From NCBI RefSeq assembly GCF_014696435.1, contig NZ_JACJQG010000012.1, positions 1 to 64,000 on the forward strand: a stretch of 64,000 nucleotides of DNA, given 5' to 3'. This DNA comes from Calothrix anomala FACHB-343. Its GTDB lineage: Bacteria; Cyanobacteriota; Cyanobacteriia; Cyanobacteriales; Nostocaceae. Under the pieces are notes generated by a model. That model saw nothing but the letters and a program-made list of their open reading frames with translations. It had not been told where the DNA came from and made no database searches. A program made the position numbers and the translations under genes. Within the stretch, counting starts at the first letter, position 1, and the number at the start of each line of letters is the position of its first letter. This document shows, in pieces, positions 36,809-46,517 of the stretch.

Positions 36809-39800
36809 ATGTCTATAAAACGCCGTTTAGTCAAGCAAATCAGAAAATTTTCTCAAAAATTACGCCAATTTCGATTTGTAATTAAAAAGCAATTAGTTTG
36901 GCTTTTGAGAAGTTTATTCATTAATAGAAACCAAAAAAAATGGCGTAATTCAGGTTTCGTTCTACCCTCAGTTGTCATGGTCTCTTTGGTAGTTGTCCTG
37001 CTAACAACTGCTATTCTGTTTCGCTCATTTGAACGGGCAAAAAATGCCAGCAATGTGAGAGTAAATGAGGCTGTACTCAACGCTGCGACACCAGCACTCG
37101 ACAGAGCTAAAACCAAGTTAAATAAGCTATTTTCTGATTCTAGATTGCCACGAGCAACACCCACAGATACAGCATTATCAGGTCATTTTGCCTCATATAT
37201 TAATGAATATACCTTTGGGGATGAACAACAAATCAAAGTTCAATTAAGTACGACAGATCAAAATAAATTAACTACAGGAGAAAAAAGTAAATTAGCTGCA
37301 AATTCTACAGCTAGTGCTCAAGAAAAAGCCTATTTAACTCAAATTCAATCAGCATGGATGTATCCGGTAGATACTGACAATAATGGAAAGTATGATACTT
37401 ATACCATGTATGGGATTTATTTTAAAAATCCACCAGTTACTAACGGCGCTTATGAACGTTCTAGAAATCCTCTAGAAGCAAGAACCATACCAATGATGGG
37501 TGGTAATGTTGGTAGCAATTGCGGAAGTGCGGCTGGTACAAGTGCCACTCTAGTAGGTAACTCTGGTTGGTTTAAGGTTGGTAGTCAGTTGAAAAAAAGT
37601 TTCTTCGTTTATACTGCCAATGTTCCGATTACAAATCCACCCAATAACACCACCTATGAAAGCTACAAGGGTAATAAAAGCTTTTCGGCGATGGAATATC
37701 AGCAGGAACGGGTACAACTTCCTCTAGTTAATAACGCCGTTGTTTTTGAGGACGATCTAATACTGACTCCTGCAGAAGATATGAACCTCAATGGGCGAAT
37801 TGTTACTAATAGTAACTTTGGTACTGCTAGCGGCGCTACAGCCAAACTATATCAAATCAGTAGTCAAGATTCCTGTTTTTATGAAGCTGACAATAGCAAA
37901 ATCTTTGTTGCTGGTAACTTAGGTGCTGGTGGTTACACTGACACTGCTGATAGAGCAAATGGCACGGAAGTACATTTATATCAAGGTAAAGGTGTTGCTC
38001 CGGAAACAGATGCAACCGAAAATAATACCAAAACTAATAAATCAGTAACCAATCAGCCAAATTTAATTTTATACAATAGTTTGGCTTATACCCAACGGAT
38101 CAATCGCTTAGTTGAAGCTCAAATGGCGAATAATGCAACTACCGATCCCGATGAGGTGAAGCAAGGCATTACAAAAGCAAAACAGGCTCTTAATTTATCA
38201 AGTTATACAACGGCAGAAGAAAATCAGTTACGTAACCAACAGTTAACAGCTTATTTTAAAAGACGTACTCGTCGCATTCCTTATCAAGAGGTTGGTTTCG
38301 GTGTAGATGCTTTAAGTGATTACGCAGCTAGCGGTAGCAAAGCCAGTCAAGTGTTACAAGGCAGTGGTAATACCCTACGCCCACCGGATGAGTGGATATA
38401 TCCCTTTTTACCAACAGATGGTAGGAGTAAAACTGGGACTATAAATGGTAGTACAGTCACTTTCAGTAACTTAGACCTGAACACTAATAATACTAATAGA
38501 CTGCGACCCAGTGCCACTAAACCAGAGAGACTAGAAAAAACATTACAAGGTGTTGAACAATCTGTAGGCGATCGCATTTCTGTTGGTAATAATTTACCTG
38601 AATTGTGGTGGAACGGAACTACATTTGTTGGCCCTAACGAAGAAGATACGCAAAATATCAGTGGTAGATACTGGGACGATCCTAACACTACTACTTCTGA
38701 TAATATTCGGACTCGCCATAGCGAAATTCAGCAACTACCTAATTTAGGTAACATCTCCAGAGATGGGGATTGGGAACTATCGGCAGCCCAAGTACCAAGC
38801 ACCCCACTAGAACCTGTTGGCGGTTTGCGAGTTATCACTGGTGCGGGAATTTACTTGCCTGATACATCTGCATCTGATACTGCACCCAAATATACTAGTT
38901 TGCCCACACCGGGTAATATTTGGTCAGATCAGAACCCCGTACCCCAAGCACCAACACCTACCAGCACAACAATTAAACCATATTGGATGTATGCCTATAC
39001 CGAGGGTGCAACAGATTACGCCAATATTACTTATAAATACAACACCATCACTGACCGGACAACAACTCCATATCTAAGGATGCGGGCTACAGCTGTTTAT
39101 CACTACAAAGGAACTAACTACGATCAGTCATCCCCCACACCCATAGCTTGTGTGAGTAGCTTTTATGTACCAACTAATAGCACTACAGCCAAAAATCTAT
39201 CTACACTCCCTGACACTGTGACTGTAGACGGTATAGGCAAGGATACTAACGGTAGATCCAACAACGGCATTGTTTATGGGCCACCTACTGGGACTGTTAC
39301 TAGTTATAGCGACGCCTTGACTTACATCTCCCAATTAAAATATCCCAATGGACGATTAATAGATGATGGACTATTAGCCAGAGCTTTAGCCAAAACAGCC
39401 GCCAATCGTACCTTATCTGAGAAGTCAGCAATTGATGCTCAAATTTGTGGCTTACAAATTTTAGATGGCAGTATTACTGTAGCCGCTACTCCTCCGATTC
39501 CCCACGGTGCGATTCGAGAAACTGCCTTTTTAGATGCCAGACAAATTAAAACCATTCATAAATCAACAACAACAACACCTGATTTCGATCTAGACAAAAA
39601 AGATCGAGAACCACAGGAAATCCGCGCCACAGTCTTAGATCTCAATCAATTACGGATAACAACCATAGGTTCGGGGCCTGCAAGTACACAAGAATACTTA
39701 CTACCAAATAGCGGAATTATCTATGCTTCTCGTGATGATGCGCTGCCAGATTGGAGTGCTGTAAGTAATATAAATTCACCAACAGAATCAGAAAAGCGAA

Positions 39801-41524
39801 TCAGTGCAGTAGACCATAGACTTGACGCTAATCGCCGACCCAATGCCATTATGTTAGTCAATGGTCAAAAGTTGTGGCGTGACGATGACTATCGCGATGT
39901 AGAGAAGGGGCTTATTTTAGCTACGAATTTGCCTGTATATATTGATGGCAACTTTAATTTGCATGGTGATTTTAGTGGCGATACTCAAGAGGAATTCACC
40001 AACGAACTCACATCTACTTGGGACAACTTCTATAACCGTACCAAAGCTCAACTCAATCCTAACTTTGCCTGTCGCAAAAATGACTCTAGATTGCCTAACT
40101 GTACTGTTGGCGACGAATGGCGACCAGCAGCTGTATTAGCAGATGCAATAACTATCCTTTCGGATAACTATAGATTAGGCTACCGCAATGAGGGAGACTA
40201 TGATTGGAAGCCTGATGCTTCTACCATTACAGGGACAACAATAGAAACCTATTTCTCCAAAACTAACAGTTACGTACCTGTAGCTAGATGGCGCGATCCT
40301 AGCACTAACTTACCCAAAGATTTGGACACCACAAAAACTGGATTCCAGGGTAGTTCTTACTTCAATAACTTTGTTACCCCCGTGGCGCTACAAATACCAC
40401 CAGGGTCGTATTTAACAGAGGTTTGCCCTGTACAAAATATCACGAATGGTCAAGGGACAGCGAATGGAGTCACAGTCAATGTAGCAACATTCTGTAGCAA
40501 TCCTAAAAACTGGACTATTCAGACTTCCTGTAGTGATAACGGCGGTGGAAATACTTATCTGAATGATAAGATTGTGGGCAAGAATGGAAACCCTAGTAAT
40601 AGTAGAATCAAAACCGGATATTTATTTGACGATCCTGCGGCTTTTGCAGCAGATAATAATACAGGCCCCAAGTGTTTTGATAGTAATGCTCCTCGCAGAT
40701 TAGCTTTAATCCGAAATAACACTACTGGAGTACCTATACAGCCTCTGCAAGTTTTAGGAGTTGAGACGGGGGGGAAAGTCCAAATTTTTAATTTCGGGTC
40801 AACAAAATCAGTATCTGTGTCAGGTGTAACAGGTTCAGTGGCAAATCAAACACTAATGGGGCCGCCCAATGATGCCTTCATGCCTTGGTTAAAGCCAATA
40901 ACCACTGCCGGCGCGATCACAGGTATGCAACCAGTTTTACAACTTGACCAACCCTTTGCTAGCCCTGCTGATCCTAATAACACTACCCAGATCACTGGTA
41001 CACAAGACGGTAATTGGTTACAAGATGCTACCGACACTACTTTTAATGTGATTATGGCGGCGGGAGACGTTCCCGGTCGTCCTTCAGAACATGGTGGTGG
41101 TTTACACAACTTTCCCCGCTTATTAGAAAACTGGGAACCAGGTACTCTTCAGACAACTAGAATTAATGGTTCGTTTATGCAAATTGGTCGCAGTGCCTAT
41201 GCCAGCGCTCCATTTTTTACGTCATTGGATAACACCAATATATATGCCAACAATAATACTAACGGCAAACTCCCTTACTACCGACCTTCAAGAAGACAAT
41301 GGGGTTATGATGTTGCTTTGCTATCGCAGTCACCAGATTTATTTGCGCTGAAACTGGTGAGAATCCCAACAGATAGACCAGATGAGTATTATCGGGAAGT
41401 TGGGCGCGATGATACTTGGGTACAAAACTTACTGTGTGCCAAAAAGGTCGATGGCGATACAGATCCTAGCAATGATACTTATGCTATTGCTGGCAGTCAA
41501 CGTCCTAGTAGCTGTCAATCGTAG
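36809..41524 (+). CDS. hpsA: Hormogonium polysaccharide protein HpsA
   Basis: 1571 residues, matching the very large HpsA of Nostoc, needed for polysaccharide secretion and gliding of hormogonia. A basic N-terminus of about 48 residues leads to a pseudopilin-like helix (SGFVLPSVVMVSLVVVLLTT, residues 49-68), then a vast Thr/Asn/Ser/Gly-rich extracytoplasmic part with many Asp/Asn-rich loops. Single segments such as KTIHKSTTTTP and the Cys in the C-terminal DRPDEYYR..LLCAKK region are seen, but no enzyme motif. The ATG is preceded by AGGAAAATAGCT, a fair ribosome-binding site. It is the first gene of hpsA-B-C-D. Confidence 0.92.
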   Translation: MSIKRRLVKQIRKFSQKLRQFRFVIKKQLVWLLRSLFINRNQKKWRNSGFVLPSVVMVSLVVVLLTTAILFRSFERAKNASNVRVNEAVLNAATPALDRAKTKLNKLFSDSRLPRATPTDTALSGHFASYINEYTFGDEQQIKVQLSTTDQNKLTTGEKSKLAANSTASAQEKAYLTQIQSAWMYPVDTDNNGKYDTYTMYGIYFKNPPVTNGAYERSRNPLEARTIPMMGGNVGSNCGSAAGTSATLVGNSGWFKVGSQLKKSFFVYTANVPITNPPNNTTYESYKGNKSFSAMEYQQERVQLPLVNNAVVFEDDLILTPAEDMNLNGRIVTNSNFGTASGATAKLYQISSQDSCFYEADNSKIFVAGNLGAGGYTDTADRANGTEVHLYQGKGVAPETDATENNTKTNKSVTNQPNLILYNSLAYTQRINRLVEAQMANNATTDPDEVKQGITKAKQALNLSSYTTAEENQLRNQQLTAYFKRRTRRIPYQEVGFGVDALSDYAASGSKASQVLQGSGNTLRPPDEWIYPFLPTDGRSKTGTINGSTVTFSNLDLNTNNTNRLRPSATKPERLEKTLQGVEQSVGDRISVGNNLPELWWNGTTFVGPNEEDTQNISGRYWDDPNTTTSDNIRTRHSEIQQLPNLGNISRDGDWELSAAQVPSTPLEPVGGLRVITGAGIYLPDTSASDTAPKYTSLPTPGNIWSDQNPVPQAPTPTSTTIKPYWMYAYTEGATDYANITYKYNTITDRTTTPYLRMRATAVYHYKGTNYDQSSPTPIACVSSFYVPTNSTTAKNLSTLPDTVTVDGIGKDTNGRSNNGIVYGPPTGTVTSYSDALTYISQLKYPNGRLIDDGLLARALAKTAANRTLSEKSAIDAQICGLQILDGSITVAATPPIPHGAIRETAFLDARQIKTIHKSTTTTPDFDLDKKDREPQEIRATVLDLNQLRITTIGSGPASTQEYLLPNSGIIYASRDDALPDWSAVSNINSPTESEKRISAVDHRLDANRRPNAIMLVNGQKLWRDDDYRDVEKGLILATNLPVYIDGNFNLHGDFSGDTQEEFTNELTSTWDNFYNRTKAQLNPNFACRKNDSRLPNCTVGDEWRPAAVLADAITILSDNYRLGYRNEGDYDWKPDASTITGTTIETYFSKTNSYVPVARWRDPSTNLPKDLDTTKTGFQGSSYFNNFVTPVALQIPPGSYLTEVCPVQNITNGQGTANGVTVNVATFCSNPKNWTIQTSCSDNGGGNTYLNDKIVGKNGNPSNSRIKTGYLFDDPAAFAADNNTGPKCFDSNAPRRLALIRNNTTGVPIQPLQVLGVETGGKVQIFNFGSTKSVSVSGVTGSVANQTLMGPPNDAFMPWLKPITTAGAITGMQPVLQLDQPFASPADPNNTTQITGTQDGNWLQDATDTTFNVIMAAGDVPGRPSEHGGGLHNFPRLLENWEPGTLQTTRINGSFMQIGRSAYASAPFFTSLDNTNIYANNNTNGKLPYYRPSRRQWGYDVALLSQSPDLFALKLVRIPTDRPDEYYREVGRDDTWVQNLLCAKKVDGDTDPSNDTYAIAGSQRPSSCQS

Positions 41525-41530
41525 CTGTAA

Positions 41531-41547
41531 GGTGGGCTTTGCCCACC
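41531..41547. repeat. Intercistronic hairpin between hpsA and hpsB
   Basis: A perfect 7-bp stem GGTGGGC/GCCCACC with a TTT loop. It lacks a following T tract, so it may attenuate or protect the hpsA transcript rather than terminate it. Similar GGTGGGC..GCCCACC repeats are common in cyanobacteria. Confidence 0.75.
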
Positions 41548-41581
41548 CTACAAACCACTAAAAGTGAGCAACAAAATAATT

Positions 41582-42253
41582 ATGATGTTAAAGTACCCAA
41601 TACCACCAACATCTCGAGAGTCTGGATTTACCATTATTGAATCCCTGATTGCAATGGTGGTTGTTGCAATATTAATGGTAGCGATCGCACCGGTAATTGT
41701 CTTCTCTACTGCAACTCGCGTCCAATCTCGACGTATTGAGTTAGCTACCCAAGCTGCGAAAACATATATAGAAGGAGTGCGAACAGGAGCGATTCTTGTT
41801 GATAATGCTGCATTACAAGTTGATACAACTACCTATACTTCCATAAATGCATTTCCTGCACCAGCAGTAGGCGCTTTAACTTGCAGCAATAATAGTTACT
41901 GCTCCGCTCCGGCTGCCAATTTATATTGTATAGATGGAGACAATAATGGTAGCTGTACCACAAATAATAGTAAAGACTTTGTAATTCAGGCGTTTCGCTA
42001 CAATAAAAACTCCACTAATCCTACTACTGGTTATCTTTTAGGAGTCAGAGTTTACCGAGCAGATGGCTTTACCAATGATGGTAGTTTGCAGAAAGCACCG
42101 GCAAAGCAAAAAACTGTGACTGGGGGGTTAGGCGAACGCAAAACACCTTTAGTAGAAATGATCTCAGAAATCAGCAGCCAAACAGGCTCATTTAATGATT
42201 TGTGCAATCGCTTGAAAACAGGTACTACTGGTACTAATAACAGTTGTAACTAA
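41582..42253 (+). CDS. hpsB: Pseudopilin HpsB
   Basis: About 223 residues. The prepilin motif is RESGFTIIESLIAMVVVAIL, with cleavage after the glycine. The body has five or so Cys in the middle (LTCSNNSYCSAPAANLYCID, SCTTN) and ends GTNNSCN, so disulphides are likely outside the cell. An upstream GTG at 41564 is also open in frame; the ATG at 41582 is preferred because it gives the usual short leader. It acts with HpsC and HpsD in a type II-secretion-like pseudopilus. Confidence 0.85.
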   Translation: MMLKYPIPPTSRESGFTIIESLIAMVVVAILMVAIAPVIVFSTATRVQSRRIELATQAAKTYIEGVRTGAILVDNAALQVDTTTYTSINAFPAPAVGALTCSNNSYCSAPAANLYCIDGDNNGSCTTNNSKDFVIQAFRYNKNSTNPTTGYLLGVRVYRADGFTNDGSLQKAPAKQKTVTGGLGERKTPLVEMISEISSQTGSFNDLCNRLKTGTTGTNNSCN

Positions 42254-42692
42254 CTTATTGTTGGGTGTCTGTCCTAGCGTGAAATGGGCATTGGGCATAG
42301 GGCATGGGGCATGGGAAAGACAGATTTTTCTGTTTGGTTGTGGGTTTTTTCCATGATTGACTGGCAAGAAATTTACATCTTCTATAAGTAAAAAGATATA
42401 AGTTTATGCTCTGTCTTACCAGTTAGGTTAATTCACACCATATCTAATAAACAAAATCCCCAACTTTTGTAATCAGTAATCGGGAATTTGGAAGAAGCAA
42501 ATCTCATCATTTAAATAAGATTTAAATAAGTCGTTGAAAAAAAATAAACTATGTACCTTGAGTAAAGTGGCATGAAACCCTTACCAATGACAAATGACAA
42601 AACTCGCCAGTTTTATTTAATTACGCAGACCTAATTAATTCACATAATTAGTATCAATTGTTGTTTATAGATAAAAAGAGAAAATATATCAA
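42254..42692. other. Long hpsB-hpsC gap with CCCCATG-type repeats
   Basis: A 439-base gap inside an otherwise linked gene series. It contains a GGGCATT/GGGCATG STRR cluster (42287..42318) and AT-rich DNA. There is no coding frame. hpsC may have its own promoter. Confidence 0.6.
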
Positions 42693-43679
42693 ATGAATCT
42701 TATCAAATTTTTACTGATTAAATATAAAAATAGACCAACAGTGATTCGAGATGATGGTTTTACCCTCATAGAATTACTAGTAGCTAGCATTGTAGCAGTG
42801 CTAGTGATTACGCCTCTGTTTGGATTTATGATCAACATTGTAAATACAGACCGACAAGAACAAGCCAAAGGTAGCTCAGAACAGGAAATTCAGTCAGCAA
42901 TAGATTATATTGCCCGCGATTTACAGCAAGCAATTTATATTTATAATGAGGCTGGTGTAGATGCTATTAAAGCCCAATTACCTAGTCCTAATGATGCCAA
43001 TCTGGTTCCGGTACTTGTGTTTTGGAAGCGTGAGTTTATCAATGGCGTACTCACCGCAGCTGATAACAATAAAGATGATACTTTTGTTTACTCATTAGTT
43101 GCTTACTATTTGATTAAGGATGATAGTGCACCTTGGTCTAAAGCAGCTCGCATTGCTAGATGGCAAATTCGCGATGGGGTAAAACTTTCTAGTGGTGTTT
43201 CTTGCTCAGGCTATACAGACAAGTATGTTAGCGGTTATTGTCCAAGTACTGGTTATGCGCCCTTTAAGCTAGAAGGGGTTGGGACTTTGGCACAGAAAAT
43301 GAATAGTTGGACGCGACTTAGCTCTTACACGACAACGGTTAACAATGTGCCAACTACAACCAATGTTAGTTATCAAGGTGCTCCTTTCGTGTTAATAGAC
43401 TACATCGACCAGACTACCACCGGCGCACCTGCTGCAATCACCTGTCCCACCGGAACATCAAAAGTCACGCCTGCAAGTTTTAATACTAGAGCTACCGGAC
43501 AAATGACTAGCTTTTATGCTTGTGTAGATACAACTAATACGGCTGCACAAGTATTCTTACGAGGTAATGCCTTAGCTAGGCTAAAAAGCAGCAACATCAA
43601 TTACAGCAGTAGTCAAAAAAATTATTTCCCTGAAGTAACTGTACGGGTACAAGGACGAGGATTCTTGTTTACACAGTAA
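42693..43679 (+). CDS. hpsC: Pseudopilin HpsC
   Basis: 328 residues, a larger pseudopilin. The leader is basic (LIKYKNRPTVIRDDG) and the motif DDGFTLIELLVASIVAVLVI is clear, followed by the long N-terminal helix and a globular part with GVDAIKAQLPSPN, GYCPSTGYAPF and paired Cys. Length and position match HpsC. It should work as a component of the hps secretion pseudopilus. Confidence 0.87.
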   Translation: MNLIKFLLIKYKNRPTVIRDDGFTLIELLVASIVAVLVITPLFGFMINIVNTDRQEQAKGSSEQEIQSAIDYIARDLQQAIYIYNEAGVDAIKAQLPSPNDANLVPVLVFWKREFINGVLTAADNNKDDTFVYSLVAYYLIKDDSAPWSKAARIARWQIRDGVKLSSGVSCSGYTDKYVSGYCPSTGYAPFKLEGVGTLAQKMNSWTRLSSYTTTVNNVPTTTNVSYQGAPFVLIDYIDQTTTGAPAAITCPTGTSKVTPASFNTRATGQMTSFYACVDTTNTAAQVFLRGNALARLKSSNINYSSSQKNYFPEVTVRVQGRGFLFTQ

Positions 43680-43846
43680 ATGTTAGGTTAATTGACATCT
43701 ATCAACTTGCACTAATATCCTTTAGTTCAATAATCAACTGGGAAATAAACTTTAAAAAAAGGAAAATATCTATCTGCTGTTTTGACAGATAAGAATTTAA
43801 ATTTCGCTCAATAAACTACTAAACCAGATTAATCTCTGCAAATTAT

Positions 43847-44443
43847 ATGAGTCAAGATACTTGGAAAATTTTCTCTAAATCAAAAGATGATGGTTTTACA
43901 TTGTTAGAAGTTTTGGTAGTGGTATTTATGGTAGGAATTTTAGCAGCAATTTCATCTCCTGGTTGGCTTGGCTTTCTCAAGCGACAGCGTTTAAACAAGG
44001 CTAACGACATAGTTTTAGCTGCTTTACAAGAAGCACAACGAGAAGCTAAAAAAAATAAGCGGAATTACAGTGTGAGTTTTCAAACTAATAGCGGTATTCC
44101 CCAAATGTCTGTGTATTTTGGCTCTACACCCAAGTGGAGAAATTTAACCCAAGAATTAGGAATCAAATCAGGGGAAGTTATTGTGGGAACAAATTTAGAT
44201 ACAACAGCGAATACTGTCACATCCCCTGCTACTGTTGTTTTTAATAATTTAAGTACTGCCAAAACTGTTACTTTTGACTATATGGGTGCTTTGGCAGGTA
44301 CTAGTCCTAGTACGGGTATTAAAATTGTTGTAGCAAATCCTCGGCCTGCAAACTCTACAAATCCTAGCAATAGCAAACGATGCGTAATTATAGAAACTTT
44401 AATTGGGGGAATGCGGACTGCTAAAGATAGTGACTGTAATTGA
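43847..44443 (+). CDS. hpsD: GspH-like pseudopilin HpsD
   Basis: 198 residues. KDDGFTLLEVLVVVFMVGIL carries the prepilin cleavage site (residues 15-34). RLNKANDIVLAALQEAQREAKK forms the conserved helix and the C-terminus is KRCVIIETLIGGMRTAKDSDCN by position 177-198. It is the fourth gene of the hpsABCD arm and a paralogue of the minus-strand pseudopilin at 32365. Confidence 0.87.
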   Translation: MSQDTWKIFSKSKDDGFTLLEVLVVVFMVGILAAISSPGWLGFLKRQRLNKANDIVLAALQEAQREAKKNKRNYSVSFQTNSGIPQMSVYFGSTPKWRNLTQELGIKSGEVIVGTNLDTTANTVTSPATVVFNNLSTAKTVTFDYMGALAGTSPSTGIKIVVANPRPANSTNPSNSKRCVIIETLIGGMRTAKDSDCN

Positions 44444-44551
44444 GTTAATTGTGTGCTAATCAAAATAAAAAATAAGTATAAACACTGAACTATGAAAAAT
44501 ATATTAAGTAGAGAATGAAGGCAGAGTATAGAAACATGTTGGTTCAGAAAA

Positions 44552-45511
44552 ATGGAGTTAACAAAGCAATTTAAAGAGCTTTTGCCTAAAAGTATTGCTG
44601 AACTTTTTAGTGAATATAAAATAATTTATAGAACCTACTATCACTGGCTTGATAAAAAAGATGTTACTGGAATTATTATTATTATTTCATACATCATTAG
44701 AATCACCATTGTAAATTTTTTTTTAGCTAGAAAGACAATTCTTTTTTATCCAGATAAGCCTTATCCAGGGACAGTAATATATAAAATATGTCTTCATTTA
44801 GGGTACTCTATAACCAATGACCCTACTAAAAAATTTGATTTGGCTTTTAAATGGCAGGATTCAACGTTTTCACAACCAGATAATTTTTTACAAAAACTAG
44901 CCGCTCGGACTGAAGTTTTCAATATTAATTGCAATGATATTAGCAAAAATCATGTTGATAAAATATTTAAAGATATTTTTGGCTATAGTTCTCTAGTTGA
45001 TCCTTTTACATTTAAAGGGAAAATAGTTCGTAAATCTAACATGAATGCTACTCATGATGGCAAGATTATAGATGCCCCGTTAGAAGAAACTGAAAGTGGA
45101 TACCTATATCAAAAATTGATTCATAACGAAGTAGATGAAAATTTTGTCCAGGATATAAGAGTAACTATTTTTAAGGATAAAATTACCTATTTAGCCCTTA
45201 AATACAGACCTATTCAAAATCGTTTTAATATAAAAAGTTATGCTAAAATCTCTGCGCCAGAAGAGATATTTACACAGGAAGAAATTAAAAAAATAATTAA
45301 TTTTGCCCGCACAATAGGTCTGGATTATGGCGATTTAGATATTCTCAGAGATAGGGAAGACAATAAAATCTATATCATTGATGCTAATAATACACCTTGG
45401 GGACTGAATTCCGATCATATGTCGAAAAGCTTAGAAAAAATAGCACTAACCAAATTAAGCAAATCATTTAAGATAATATTTATAGATTCAAAGACTAATG
45501 CTTGTGCATAA
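44552..45511 (+). CDS. ATP-grasp-like protein downstream of hpsD
   Basis: 319 residues. The C-terminal half looks like an ATP-grasp core: DIRVTIFKDKITYLALKYRP, then LDYGDLDILRDREDNKIYIIDAN with NNTPWG, where the acidic and Asn residues would bind magnesium. The N-terminal part holds a hydrophobic stretch (VTGIIIIISYIIRITIVNFFL, residues about 39-59) that may attach it to the membrane. The gene is AT-rich compared with hpsA-D and might have been acquired later. It could ligate an amino acid or acid group onto a sugar, but that is a guess. Position suggests linkage to the hps locus. Confidence 0.6.
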   Translation: MELTKQFKELLPKSIAELFSEYKIIYRTYYHWLDKKDVTGIIIIISYIIRITIVNFFLARKTILFYPDKPYPGTVIYKICLHLGYSITNDPTKKFDLAFKWQDSTFSQPDNFLQKLAARTEVFNINCNDISKNHVDKIFKDIFGYSSLVDPFTFKGKIVRKSNMNATHDGKIIDAPLEETESGYLYQKLIHNEVDENFVQDIRVTIFKDKITYLALKYRPIQNRFNIKSYAKISAPEEIFTQEEIKKIINFARTIGLDYGDLDILRDREDNKIYIIDANNTPWGLNSDHMSKSLEKIALTKLSKSFKIIFIDSKTNACA

Positions 45512-45994
45512 GTTTCCATTGATAGTATTAAGCATCAGCTGTTAGGCATTTAAATTGTATGTTTTGCACTGAGGTTGTCAAAAATCCAGAGTCTAGAGTC
45601 AAAGGCTTGATCTCTATTTTGTCACTCTCAAAAAACAATAATCAAAGCCAAATTCTGAAATTTTGATTTCATCAAGCATTGAGAGGATGTTTGGCTTACT
45701 CATTCATCCGCAAATGGTATAACTTGGGATGATAGCATTCCCAGTCTGGGACTGGGAACGAGAGAATCTCTCACATCTGTATCTAAAAGAAATTTGGCGC
45801 TAAGTTTACACCGATGGTATTACTATGCGCCTACGAAAAATCTATATGTATCAAGATTTTCGTGAATTGCGATCGCCAGGGGAAATGTTTGCTATTTTCC
45901 CCCGAACCTCCCCATGAGAAAAAATCTCTCTGGCAACAGTACTGAGGAGGTAATGAGAGGATAAAATATGTAGCGGTTTTGCGGGAAATCGCGA
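45512..45994. other. Intergenic with CCCAGTC hairpin repeat
   Basis: A TTCCCAGTC-TGG-GACTGGGAA hairpin (45738..45758) followed by AACGAGAG is a common Nostocales repeat. The rest is AT-rich without a gene. It lies between two convergent genes and may serve as a terminator. Confidence 0.7.
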
Positions 45995-46231
45995 TTAGTA
46001 ATGATTGAGGTTAATTCCAGCTTCTTTAGCCATTGCTTCTATACCTTTGATTTCCAAGGTTTTAATTGCTTTGGTAGATAGCTTGAGTTTAACCCAGCGA
46101 TTTCCACTTGGCCACCAAACGCGCTTGATTTGCAAGTTAGCTTGCTGAAGGCGTTTAGTACGGCGGTGGGAGTGGGAAATTGCAAAGGCGTTATTTGCCT
46201 TTTTACCTGTTAGTTCGCAGCGACGAGACAT
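45995..46231 (-). CDS. rpmB: Ribosomal protein bL28
   Basis: 50S ribosomal protein of 78 residues. [28 protein letters not shown] with the Cys-containing start is the bL28 signature (residues 1-28), and [23 protein letters not shown] follows. Only one of the usual zinc cysteines is present, as in many cyanobacteria. It is monocistronic, between an hps-linked gene and htpG. Confidence 0.97.
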   Translation of the reverse strand: MSRRCELTGKKANNAFAISHSHRRTKRLQQANLQIKRVWWPSGNRWVKLKLSTKAIKTLEIKGIEAMAKEAGINLNHY

Positions 46232-46406
46232 AGCCTGTTTCTCCAGATTGCTATTTCAATACAACCTTTCTATTCTAAGAGGTTTGTGATGAAGATTTGG
46301 ATCGGGAAATGGGAAAATAGATAAAATATCCCAATTATCAGGTTACCAGGATTGTTATCTTTCAGAACGGGAAACCCCCGCCCCGATAATTTGTCATGAT
46401 TGATGC

Positions 46407-46512
46407 TACAGCATATTTCAGGTAAATGAGGTACGCGCTTCGGGGCATGGCAGTGCCAATGCCCCTACAATAAATGATTATCTGTACCTCACCAACTTAT
46501 AATTCGCTGTAA
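46407..46512 (+). repeat. MITE-like repeat, copy 2 (inverted relative to copy 1)
   Basis: About 106 bases, differing from copy 1 at only about a dozen positions. It starts TACAGCATATTTCAGGTAAAT and ends GCTGTAA by position. It lies six bases from the htpG stop codon, again next to the 3' end of a minus-strand gene. Confidence 0.85.
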
Positions 46513-46517
46513 GAGAT

